From Candidatus Taylorbacteria bacterium RIFCSPHIGHO2_02_FULL_46_13 (GTDB lineage: Bacteria; Patescibacteriota; Minisyncoccia; Phycocordibacterales; DSPV01), in contig MHRQ01000023.1 of the NCBI GenBank assembly GCA_001821015.1, positions 1 through 21,481 on the forward strand: 21,481 nucleotides of DNA. The letters run 5' to 3'. Each line of letters begins with the position of its first letter. Within the stretch, counting starts at the first letter, position 1. A program made the translations under genes and the position numbers. Below the pieces are notes generated by a model. The model worked only from the letters and a program-made list of their open reading frames with translations, did not search any database and had not been told where the DNA came from. Shown here one piece after another: positions 1 through 6,507 of the stretch.

Positions 1-36
1 ATAGAAACAGCTCCGCAAGGGAGCTGTTTCTATTTT
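1..36. terminator. Strong inverted repeat, probable terminator
   Basis: A perfect 14-bp stem (positions 1-14 with 20-33) closes a 5-nt loop and is followed by a short T run on the plus strand. It lies just downstream of the ABC-F gene's stop, so it may end that minus-strand transcript, a plus-strand gene left of the window, or both. The flank at position 1 is cut off, so the minus-strand T tract cannot be judged. Confidence 0.7.
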
Positions 37-76
37 ATATGAAAATGAGAGAAAAAGGGAGTTTCGTAATTCAAAG

Positions 77-1681
77 TCATTTAAAATTTTTCAATGACTT
101 TTCTGCGTTCTTTTCTGCTGACTCAATATATTGCCGCAAATCCGGAATTCTTTTAATCTTTCCGTCTTCCAATAAATAGACAAAATCCAGCCGTGTCTTT
201 TCAAGAAAATAGCGATCATGGGACACCAAGATGACTGTTCCTTTGTAATCCGTAAGCACTTCCTCCAAAACGGCAACGGCTTCAATATCCAAATGATTTG
301 TCGGTTCATCTAAAAGTAGGACATTCACCGAAAGTGCCGAAAATATTGCCAACAAAAGCCGCGCTCTAGCACCGGGGCTTAGCTCGGAAATCAATCCCCG
401 CGCATTCTTTTCGGAAAACCCAATTCTTTTTAAAGTATTGTAAACCTCGCTTATGCCAAATCCGGTTTTCTCTGCGAAGAAGTTCATTACCATCGCAGAC
501 CTCTGCAGATTGTCGTGTTCCTGCATCATATTGCCAATGCGAACACCTGATCCAATAACAACATTCCCACTTTGGAGCGTACTATTGCCGGAAATAATTT
601 TTAACAGAGTTGTTTTGCCCGAACCATTTTGTCCAACTATGCCAATCCGCTTGCCGTATCCAATTTCAAGAGAAATTGGCCCTACAAAAAAATCGTTATC
701 ATGACGCACAACTGCGCCAATCAGATTGATATCAGCTTGTGCGCCGGAATGTTCGGCTTCTAAATCAATGCGAAAGGGCATTTTTTCAACCGGCTTTTCA
801 ATTTTTTCCATCTGCTCAATCCGTTTCTCCAATACCTTGGCACCGCGTGCCGATTTGCCAGCTTGTTCTCGCTTGAACCCCCTTAGAAATTTGTCATTGT
901 CTGAACCAGTCCACCGAGCCCCTTTAGCTGACTTCTCTTTTCTCCTTTTTGCCTCTTGCGTCAGTCGTGTGATTTCTTTCTGTTGAGCTAGATACATTTC
1001 TTTTTGCCGCCTGATTGACCTCAGTCTTCTCTCAAGATAATTACTATAGCTGCCTCTTTCCGCGGTTATTGCATGGTTTGTCCAATCCAGCTCAAAAACC
1101 CTGTCCGTTACTTTGTCTAAGAAACGCTTGTCGTGAGACACAATAATGCAAGCCGCCTGAGATTTTTTGAGAAAATCCTCAAGCCAGACAAGCGCTGGTA
1201 TATCAAGGTTATTCGTCGGCTCGTCAAGCAGCAAAAGACCGGCGTTTTTAAGCAATAGCCCGGCAAGCGCTATTTTTGTTTTTTGTCCACTGCTTAAACT
1301 TGATAACTTTCTGTCCAGAGAGATATGATTCAGACCAAAACCAGCCAGCACTACTTTCATACGATGCTCAAAATCATATTTGCTTTTTTCGTTTTCGCTT
1401 CTAAGACTTACATCAAAAACAGATTGAATATATGAGCGGATTGTTTTTTCTTCAGCCAAACTGGTGTCTTGCGATAAGTAGCCAATGCGCATTCCAGTGG
1501 AGTATTCTATAGAACCGCTGTCATACTCTTCTATACCAGCAAGAATTTTCAGTAGCGTAGTTTTGCCCGAACCATTTGATCCAACAAGCGCCGCCTTCCC
1601 GCAATTTTCCAAAGCAAAAGATACTTCATTGAGCGCAACGAGAGTCCCATAATTTTTTGAAATGTTTTTTACTTTAATCAT
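77..1681 (-). CDS. ABC-F family ATPase (ribosome-associated, possibly antibiotic-resistance type)
   Basis: A soluble protein with two ABC ATPase domains and no membrane segments, the ABC-F layout. With the start at 1681 it has 534 residues. The first domain has Walker A GSNGSGKTT (about 34-42), signature LSSGQ (129-133) and Walker B LLLDEPTNNLD. The second has GQNGSGKTT, a degenerate signature LSPGA and LLLDEPTNHLD. A long basic, coiled linker (about 215-305) joins them, as in ABC-F proteins that enter the ribosomal E site. Family members release stalled ribosomes or protect them from macrolides, lincosamides or streptogramins; which applies here cannot be told. The frame stays open upstream to a GTG at 1768, but that extension overlaps the DUF397 gene and a hairpin, so ATG 1681 is preferred. 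No clear ribosome binding site is seen. It is probably co-transcribed with DUF397. Confidence 0.9.
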   Translation of the reverse strand: MIKVKNISKNYGTLVALNEVSFALENCGKAALVGSNGSGKTTLLKILAGIEEYDSGSIEYSTGMRIGYLSQDTSLAEEKTIRSYIQSVFDVSLRSENEKSKYDFEHRMKVVLAGFGLNHISLDRKLSSLSSGQKTKIALAGLLLKNAGLLLLDEPTNNLDIPALVWLEDFLKKSQAACIIVSHDKRFLDKVTDRVFELDWTNHAITAERGSYSNYLERRLRSIRRQKEMYLAQQKEITRLTQEAKRRKEKSAKGARWTGSDNDKFLRGFKREQAGKSARGAKVLEKRIEQMEKIEKPVEKMPFRIDLEAEHSGAQADINLIGAVVRHDNDFFVGPISLEIGYGKRIGIVGQNGSGKTTLLKIISGNSTLQSGNVVIGSGVRIGNMMQEHDNLQRSAMVMNFFAEKTGFGISEVYNTLKRIGFSEKNARGLISELSPGARARLLLAIFSALSVNVLLLDEPTNHLDIEAVAVLEEVLTDYKGTVILVSHDRYFLEKTRLDFVYLLEDGKIKRIPDLRQYIESAEKNAEKSLKNFK

Positions 1682-1720
1682 AGTTTTTGCCACTGTCCGC
1701 TTCAAACGGCACAAAATATA

Positions 1721-1745
1721 AGGGGTAAGTTTTTGGCTTACCCCT
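1721..1745 (-). terminator. Hairpin between DUF397 and ABC-F: terminator or attenuator
   Basis: A 9-bp perfect stem (1721-1729 with 1737-1745) with a 7-nt loop. On the minus strand it is followed by a TATATTTTGT stretch. It lies between the DUF397 stop and the ABC-F ATG at 1681. It could end the DUF397 transcript or act as a leader attenuator for the ABC-F gene. ABC-F resistance genes are often controlled by leader attenuation, but that role here is inference. Confidence 0.5.
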
Positions 1746-1751
1746 CTTTGT

Positions 1752-1961
1752 TCAGACATTGAACTCACCGGCGCGAACTCCTTTTAAAAATGCCTTCCAC
1801 TCGGAGTGCGTGAATGAGAGGGTGGTTTTGGAGGGGTCTTTTGTATCTCGGACCGCCACCATTTTCTCGGTGCGAGCCACGGCGACACAGTTGATGATGC
1901 CTCCCGGCTGACTGTAACTTGACTTAACGAATGAACTATCAGGAATAGATTTATTCTTCAT
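1752..1961 (-). CDS. DUF397 domain protein
   Basis: A 69-residue protein consisting almost entirely of a DUF397 domain. It has the KSSYS motif near residues 13-17, the central NCVAVA strand, the VAVRDTKDP loop, the F-T-H-S-E-W helix start and the terminal V-R-A-G-E-F. DUF397 proteins are abundant in actinobacteria, where they usually sit beside XRE-type regulators and act in development or as small partner or antitoxin-like proteins. No XRE gene is visible here; the neighbour is an ABC-F gene immediately downstream on the same strand. A good promoter lies about 70 nt upstream. Its presence outside actinobacteria suggests transfer. Its molecular function is unknown. Confidence 0.88.
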   Translation of the reverse strand: MKNKSIPDSSFVKSSYSQPGGIINCVAVARTEKMVAVRDTKDPSKTTLSFTHSEWKAFLKGVRAGEFNV

Positions 1962-2031
1962 AATATCTGTACTGCAACTAACGGTTTGACTAGCTTTTCA
2001 GGAACATTCGCAATCACGGTTTCCTGTCTTT

Positions 2032-2060
2032 AGGATAAAGCGTAATGTCAATTTTGTCAA
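2032..2060 (-). promoter_or_regulatory. Sigma70-type promoter for DUF397/ABC-F
   Basis: On the minus strand, TTGACA (2055-2060) is followed after 17 nt by TATCCT (2032-2037), giving a leader of about 65 nt before the DUF397 ATG. The leader contains an inverted repeat CAGGAA/TTCCTG (1999-2004 with 2021-2026). Confidence 0.65.
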
Positions 2061-2073
2061 TGTTCGCGGTGGG

Positions 2074-2102
2074 TGAGAAAAACCTTTGATTTTTGGTATA
2101 AT
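2074..2102 (+). promoter_or_regulatory. Recurrent extended -10 promoter, copy 1
   Basis: TATAAT (2097-2102) is preceded by TG one base upstream (extended -10), a T run, and a conserved TGAGAA block (2074-2079) 17 nt upstream. An ATG follows 6 nt after the -10. The same block recurs at 6273-6300 and 10642-10669. Confidence 0.7.
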
Positions 2103-2130
2103 CTAGACATGGAAAGGGTTAGAAAATAGC

Positions 2131-2298
2131 TTGTCTAGAGTTATTACAGTTACAAAAGGTGTAGGGACGGGGCAGACACCGTTGTCCATTCTTGATTCTT
2201 TTATGCGTTGCGTTAGGGGAGGCATTGTGGTAGGGTTATTTTATGGCTTTATTCCTCTTCATCGTGCTGTGTGCTATTTTAGGTCTATTCTTTTCTAA
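2131..2298 (+). CDS. Short protein with pyruvoyl-arginine-decarboxylase-like N-terminus, leader copy 1
   Basis: A 55-codon frame starting at TTG, about 12 nt after an AGGG element. Residues 5-16 read ITVTKGVGTGQT and are followed by PLS, which resembles the start of pyruvoyl-dependent arginine decarboxylases. The rest (a hydrophobic GGIVVGLFYGF segment) does not continue that family. Compared with the copy at 6330, codons 5-19 differ mainly at synonymous third positions, so this N-terminus was under protein-level selection. The stop abuts the stop of the convergent gene at 2299. It is probably a truncated or recombined gene; family assignment is tentative. Confidence 0.45.
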   Translation: MSRVITVTKGVGTGQTPLSILDSFMRCVRGGIVVGLFYGFIPLHRAVCYFRSILF

Positions 2299-3345
2299 TT
2301 AAATTTCTATATCTGTCTCCATTTTATTGGGGTTGAATCTCTCTTGAGGATTGAGTATGGGAACGTTGTCTACATCCTGAATAGTAAAGCCTTCTCCTAC
2401 CGCATTACCTTTCGCACGTTGTTCTAAGATGTAATCCACGATCTGTTTCTGCTGTGCGGCGTTTTCTGCAGAACGAATAAGAGCTTGTTCGTTTCTAGAC
2501 AAAGGAATAGGGTTTTCCACAATAAATCCTTTTGAACCTTCGCTCATTGTGTATCCTGCCTTTTGGAGCTCATCAATAAGGAGGGCGGCTTTTTGTGTTT
2601 CCATTCTCAAATCTTCTTCACGTTTCAATAGTTCACTTGCCCTCTTTGTTATTTCATCCAAATCTGCTCTTGGTAGAGGTCTCGGTTTGCCAGAACCAGA
2701 AAGAATCTTTGCCGCCGCCGCTCTTACTGTCTCTGTTGAAAATAGTTTTTTAGCCACAAAACCAGCCAAGAATGAGCGGTCAACCACAAGTCCTGGAATT
2801 AATACAATCAAGTCCGTTATAGTCATCATGTTGTTAGCCCCTTGACCTTCCATTCTTCCAGCAATCTCATCAGAAAGGAATCGATTAGCCTGAATCTCTT
2901 TGTGCATCTCTCTAAGGTTGGTGAATCCTCCTTTGTCAGCGATCTCAAGTTGTGCTTCACGAATACCGGTGTCTCTATTGGTTGCCCTCTGCACTTGTTC
3001 AGATGTCTTCGTAGGGTCTTTTTTGTAACCTGTTTTTATTTTTCTTTCGTAGAATTGCTTTACTTCATTTATTTCAGACATCGTAAGTCCTTCTCCTTTT
3101 GCCTTTTCAACAAGTTGAGACATCCTACCCGTTTCTCTGGATTCGGTGCTTTTAGCAAATTCTGCCGCTTCATCTGCGACAGTTGTAATACGAGGATCGC
3201 GGTGATTCCCCGGTATCTTTTCAAATGCCTCATCAACATTTTGTCTAAGGGATTTGAAGTTCTCCGTAGTCTGTTTTATCGTTTGTTCTCGTGTTCCCAC
3301 GATACCTCTCTCCCGTAGCCACTGTTCCATAGGGACACCTTGCAT
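2299..3345 (-). CDS. Hypothetical protein, C-terminal fragment of a larger (possibly phage-type) gene
   Basis: A 348-residue, largely helical, charged protein with no catalytic motif I recognise. It has a helical N-terminal half, a short hydrophobic segment near residues 178-200 (TDLIVLIPGLVVD), and a C-terminal alanine- and glutamine-rich coiled region. The frame stays open without a good start up to 3411, where a stop and a breakpoint with the MAT fragment occur. This suggests that the true 5' part is lost. The style recalls large structural or unknown proteins of CPR-associated phages and mobile elements, but that is only an impression. If translated, the first ATG is at 3345; no strong ribosome binding site is visible. 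Confidence 0.55.
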   Translation of the reverse strand: MQGVPMEQWLRERGIVGTREQTIKQTTENFKSLRQNVDEAFEKIPGNHRDPRITTVADEAAEFAKSTESRETGRMSQLVEKAKGEGLTMSEINEVKQFYERKIKTGYKKDPTKTSEQVQRATNRDTGIREAQLEIADKGGFTNLREMHKEIQANRFLSDEIAGRMEGQGANNMMTITDLIVLIPGLVVDRSFLAGFVAKKLFSTETVRAAAAKILSGSGKPRPLPRADLDEITKRASELLKREEDLRMETQKAALLIDELQKAGYTMSEGSKGFIVENPIPLSRNEQALIRSAENAAQQKQIVDYILEQRAKGNAVGEGFTIQDVDNVPILNPQERFNPNKMETDIEI

Positions 3346-4063
3346 TTGTTGGAATTGTTGTCTCTTGGAAGGTGTAAGCCGATTTATTCCTGCAATTAGT
3401 GAGTCGGCAAGCTATAATTTTACAGTCTGAACCCATCCATGGGTGTTGTAACCGCGTTTCATTTGAGGTTAACGTGCTTTCAATTTCTAAAATCATTTTT
3501 TCAATAGGGGAATATGGTGCCCACGAGCACCCTACAGCAGTATCATTAGAGATCGGTTTGGTAGACTCCGGTAAGTCTTTCAAGTTTCTAGGGTGAAACC
3601 TGTAGTGTATGGGCGAGTTTCCTCCATGTTCGCCCTCTATCATTCCTCGAGTACTGTTGGACGTGTTTTCCCACATTACTCGGCAGTTATCTTGGAATTT
3701 GAAGTTTCTCAATTCCTCTTCTAGAAAATGAGCCGCAGTATTTATAAGCAAGTCTTTAAATTCTATAGTTTCATTTCCAATTTTCGGCGTGGCTCTACCA
3801 TTTATAAGGAGACGGATTGGAGAGGTAAAATTACCGCCACCAAAACGAATATCACATTTTCCTCCCATCAGCGAGAGCTTATCAAACTGATGTCGTAGTA
3901 TTGCACCGTATTTATCCCGCGTGTATTTACTATAGGTCACGGATAGTAATTCTGCCAGGCGGTCTGAGAGAGTGTCTGGGTGTCCTCGTCCCTTACGTTC
4001 TACTATTTCAAATTCGCTATTCGCGGGACTTTTGAGCAGGTCGCTTACTATAGTTATTTTCAT
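3245..4063 (-). CDS. Archaeal-type methionine adenosyltransferase, truncated, with frameshifted tail
   Basis: Residues 1 to about 223 match archaeal-type S-adenosylmethionine synthetase (COG1812, about 400 residues), which makes SAM from ATP and methionine. Visible features are EIVERKGRGHPD (19-30), RFGGG (73-77), the INGRAT strand, and NDTAVGCSWAPYS near 172-184. The last 49 residues (about 3245-3393) do not fit the family: they are the neighbouring 348-residue gene read in another frame. The enzyme therefore lacks its C-terminal 40 percent and is probably inactive. The ATG follows the sulfotransferase-like stop by 2 nt, so it was the last gene of that operon. The junction lies near 3395-3411. 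Confidence 0.75.
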   Translation of the reverse strand: MKITIVSDLLKSPANSEFEIVERKGRGHPDTLSDRLAELLSVTYSKYTRDKYGAILRHQFDKLSLMGGKCDIRFGGGNFTSPIRLLINGRATPKIGNETIEFKDLLINTAAHFLEEELRNFKFQDNCRVMWENTSNSTRGMIEGEHGGNSPIHYRFHPRNLKDLPESTKPISNDTAVGCSWAPYSPIEKMILEIESTLTSNETRLQHPWMGSDCKIIACRLTNCRNKSAYTFQETTIPTNARCPYGTVATGERYRGNTRTNDKTDYGELQIP

Positions 4064-4065
4064 AT

Positions 4066-5115
4066 TTATTGGTTAGTTAATTTTACTCGCTCGTTTTCAA
4101 CAAACCTGCTGACCAGCGTTTTTTGGATTTTTGTTGATTTTGCAATTTTCGTCTTGCTGTCTGGTTCAAATAGTTTTGTTTTGCTTGCGTCCTTTGAGTC
4201 TAGTTTTGAAATTCTTTCCATTGCGTGTATTTCTTCAGTTGTTAAATCAATGTTCCATAACTTTTTCATTACTGTCGCAAAATCATTTTTCAGATTATCA
4301 TAATCAACAAACATGCTATTTTGGGAACTTAGATTTCTTGCCGTACGGCAAAATATACCGAGCATTCTGGATGCGTATTCATTGTCACTTATTGTTCGTA
4401 AGCTTTTCTCATCTATTCCTAAGAAATCCGAAAAATATCGTGCGTAACTTCTCCGACTCCTAAGCCAGCCCGGTGGTTTTTCGAGAACGGACTGCAGAAC
4501 TTCAAGGCCGTATCGGTGAATGAACATCCAGGAAACATCAGGAAAATTTTGCAGTATGTATTCTAGATACAACACATTCCAACTTCTGAATTTGATAAAT
4601 ACATAATCGCAGGCTTTGGGGGAACACATAGCCAGCGCTTTGATTGAAGCGAGCAACAATTGTGACCTGTTTTCTTGGCTTATATTTAATGCTGGGTCCA
4701 ACACCGAATTGATAATCGTTGGTTCTGATAAAACAAAAAATCTATTACTGATGGCAAGCATCTGAGCGGTCAAGGTTGAACCACAGCGTGACATATGGAA
4801 GATAAAACCCGGCTTCTTATCGACTCTTACCCCTGAATGTCTTTGTACAAATTCATTTATAGGTGTGTATATAACGCGTTTGTCTTTCTCATCATAGTGT
4901 ACAGGGCGAGTAAGTGGCGTATCTTCTCGGTGCACTTTGATTCCAGATTTTAGAATACTGAATGATTTTGCGAGAGAGTCAGTAAAGAACGGTTCTCGAA
5001 AATAGGTTCTTGGTAGAGATAGAGACACGACAAAAATTCCTGAATCATTCCTCCATAATTCAACTGGAATTTGTATTTCATCTCCTACTATCTGTGCCCT
5101 TGTGATAGTAGACAC
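4066..5115 (-). CDS. P-loop sulfotransferase-like protein
   Basis: A 349-residue soluble protein. The segment FIFHMSRCGSTLTAQML (about 103-119) fits the PAPS 5'-phosphosulfate-binding loop of sulfotransferases and is preceded by a hydrophobic strand. A later FIHRYGLEVLQSVL stretch could carry the 3'-phosphate-binding part. The substrate cannot be told, and a P-loop kinase-like role is possible. The start is GTG, 7 nt after the stop of the upstream HAD gene, and the MAT fragment follows 2 nt after the stop, so the three genes are one transcription unit. The N-terminal 95 residues are not recognised. Confidence 0.7.
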   Translation of the reverse strand: MSTITRAQIVGDEIQIPVELWRNDSGIFVVSLSLPRTYFREPFFTDSLAKSFSILKSGIKVHREDTPLTRPVHYDEKDKRVIYTPINEFVQRHSGVRVDKKPGFIFHMSRCGSTLTAQMLAISNRFFVLSEPTIINSVLDPALNISQENRSQLLLASIKALAMCSPKACDYVFIKFRSWNVLYLEYILQNFPDVSWMFIHRYGLEVLQSVLEKPPGWLRSRRSYARYFSDFLGIDEKSLRTISDNEYASRMLGIFCRTARNLSSQNSMFVDYDNLKNDFATVMKKLWNIDLTTEEIHAMERISKLDSKDASKTKLFEPDSKTKIAKSTKIQKTLVSRFVENERVKLTNQ

Positions 5116-5122
5116 GGTAGAT

Positions 5123-5617
5123 TTATTTGATTTTCTCTACAGCCTCCTTCCAAGTTTCTACCACCGCGACTTGAGAGAGAAACTGGCGATATTCATTAAT
5201 TTCTGCTTGATCTGGCTGATACAAGAACAAGTGGGGTACAGTAGTAACCATATGACTTAAAACTTCTAGACGATCATCAATGAAATATGTAACGTTGTTT
5301 TCTTTGCAGATTTTATCTTTTTCGTGTCTCTCTCGACAAAAAAAGATGTTCTCTGGTTTGAGGCCTGTTTTAGCGTAAAAATCATTATCCTTTAGCCACG
5401 CTAGAATCTTTTCTTGTGCCCATGGAGTGCACTTTGATATTAAAAAAATATTGCCATGAAACTTTTTATCGTTCAGCTCTTTTAGGGATTCGTACACGCC
5501 CTCTGTGGCTAGGATTGTTGAGTATCGTTCCTCATACAGGGTCTTGTCATTGTTATCTGTAAGGCGGTGGTTTATAATTACGTTTCCTATATCAACACCG
5601 AGGGCTTCTTTTTTCAT
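5123..5617 (-). CDS. HAD-superfamily hydrolase-like protein, paralog 1
   Basis: A 164-residue protein with the HAD core: motif I GVDIGNVI (nucleophile Asp9), motif II LISKCT, a lysine-rich segment before CKENNVTYF for motif III, and FIDDR for motif IV. The second Asp of the usual DxD motif I is replaced by glycine (D-I-G), so classical acid-base phosphatase chemistry may be altered. A paralog lies just upstream on the same strand. The gene is tightly linked to the sulfotransferase-like gene (7 nt). No clear ribosome binding site precedes the ATG. The substrate is unknown. Confidence 0.75.
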   Translation of the reverse strand: MKKEALGVDIGNVIINHRLTDNNDKTLYEERYSTILATEGVYESLKELNDKKFHGNIFLISKCTPWAQEKILAWLKDNDFYAKTGLKPENIFFCRERHEKDKICKENNVTYFIDDRLEVLSHMVTTVPHLFLYQPDQAEINEYRQFLSQVAVVETWKEAVEKIK

Positions 5618-5649
5618 TTTTTTACTGTAACATTTTTCTACAAAAAATA

Positions 5650-5673
5650 CAGCCCCCTATTTTCAGAAGGCTG
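5650..5673 (-). terminator. Weak terminator between the two HAD genes
   Basis: On the minus strand a CAGCC/GGCTG stem, partly extended inward, begins right after the stop of the upstream HAD gene and is followed by TATTTTTT. It probably reduces rather than abolishes read-through into the next gene. Confidence 0.45.
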
Positions 5674-5675
5674 CG

Positions 5676-6170
5676 CTAAGGCAAGAGTAGTTGAATGACC
5701 TCATTCCAGCTCGAGACTTGTTGTACCAATGGCAGAAAGCGTTGGTGCTGTTTGACTTCGGTTTGCTGTGGTCGAAGTAAGTAGAGGTTCTCTACCTTCC
5801 CAATGAGATAACTCAATGCCTCAAGGCGATCGTCAATAAAATGTGTTGCACCAAACTTCTTACAAAGAGCCGATTTGTCTCTCCCATTTTGAGTTCGCAT
5901 CACCATTTCAGTAGAAATGCCAGTCTTTTTGAAAAAGTTGTGATATTGCAACCAAGAGATAATTTTTTGATCAGCAACATTTGTTGCGTTGTATACCACA
6001 AAGATGTTACTGCTGAACTTCAGCTGATTGAGTTGCCTTAGGGCTTCAAAGACTCCAGGCACTGCCGGAATCGAATTATAATCTCCGTTCCTGACAAATT
6101 CACGTGTTGTGCCAAAACCAACGTGGTCAATAATTACATTACCTAAATCTACACCTAGACTTTTTAACAT
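5676..6170 (-). CDS. HAD-superfamily hydrolase-like protein, paralog 2
   Basis: A 164-residue protein (from the ATG at 6170) with HAD motifs GVDLGNVI, a degenerate motif II VVYNAT, and FIDDRLEALSYL as motif IV. It aligns along its whole length with the HAD gene downstream, so the two arose by duplication. Both lack the second Asp of motif I. A strong AGGGGGA ribosome binding site precedes ATG 6170, which decides this start over a TTG at 6188 in the same frame. It is the first gene of the HAD-HAD-sulfotransferase-MAT group. Confidence 0.78.
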   Translation of the reverse strand: MLKSLGVDLGNVIIDHVGFGTTREFVRNGDYNSIPAVPGVFEALRQLNQLKFSSNIFVVYNATNVADQKIISWLQYHNFFKKTGISTEMVMRTQNGRDKSALCKKFGATHFIDDRLEALSYLIGKVENLYLLRPQQTEVKQHQRFLPLVQQVSSWNEVIQLLLP

Positions 6171-6219
6171 AGTCCCCCTTTCTTTCAAGGTTCTTTGTTG
6201 TTGTTTTTAGGTGGACGTT

Positions 6220-6248
6220 TCTATCGCGAAATTACCACAAGTTGTTCA
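6220..6248 (-). promoter_or_regulatory. Possible promoter for the HAD operon
   Basis: On the minus strand, TTGAAC (6243-6248), 17 nt, then GATAGA (6220-6225). It is a weak match, placed back to back with the rightward promoter at 6273-6300, as at the other two promoter blocks. Confidence 0.3.
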
Positions 6249-6272
6249 AACACGCAAGGCATGTAGGGAGAA

Positions 6273-6300
6273 TGAGAAAAGTCGGTATTTTTGCTATAAT
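6273..6300 (+). promoter_or_regulatory. Recurrent promoter, copy 2
   Basis: TGAGAA (6273-6278) and TATAAT (6295-6300) with 16 nt between, followed 7 nt later by ATGGAGGGGAT. The -10 to ATG stretch TATAATTATAGGTATGG is almost the same as copy 3 at 10664. Confidence 0.65.
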
Positions 6301-6329
6301 TATAGGTATGGAGGGGATTAGAAAATATT

Positions 6330-6443
6330 TTGACTAGACGGATTACAGTTACCAAAGGTGTTGGTACAGGACAGACACAATTATCTTGTGTGCCGAGGTT
6401 CAACCTCGACGTTTTTTTAATTCTATTGTATGGTATTTACTGA
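6330..6443 (+). pseudogene. Truncated leader gene, copy 2 (ITVTKGVGTGQT N-terminus)
   Basis: A TTG-started frame of 37 codons whose residues 5-16 equal those of the copy at 2131 (ITVTKGVGTGQT). After residue 20 the frame runs through a terminator and has no family-like continuation. It is best read as the 5' end of a lost gene resembling pyruvoyl-dependent arginine decarboxylase, or as a short attenuated leader. A GGAGGGG element lies 14 nt upstream of the TTG. Confidence 0.45.
6394..6418 (+). terminator. Rho-independent terminator of leader copy 2
   Basis: A CGAGGT/ACCTCG stem (6394-6399 with 6403-6408), then ACG and seven T. It would stop the transcript from the 6295 promoter after about 110 nt, giving a small RNA. 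Confidence 0.65.
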
Positions 6444-6462
6444 AGGATAGCTATGCGGGTGG

Positions 6463-6468
6463 TATAAT
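6463..6468 (+). promoter_or_regulatory. Extended -10 promoter of the DUF2268 gene
   Basis: TATAAT preceded by TG one base upstream, 39 nt before the ATG at 6508. No clear -35 hexamer is seen. An AGGAG at about 6479-6484 is too far from the start to be a normal ribosome binding site. Confidence 0.5.
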
Positions 6469-6507
6469 CATACACAATAGGAGAATTTTCTTAAACTGTG
6501 GTTCTAA

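Noticed and set aside
1682..1768. N-terminal extension of the ABC-F protein to GTG 1768
   Set aside because: It overlaps the DUF397 end and a perfect hairpin, and residues before MIKVKNISKNYG do not fit the family.
2842..3318. Plus-strand 158-codon frame
   Set aside because: Opposite a helical charged protein; cysteine- and phenylalanine-rich shadow with no family features or start signals.
6221..6403. Minus-strand 60-codon frame over leader copy 2
   Set aside because: Covers a promoter and terminator on the other strand and shows no coding features.
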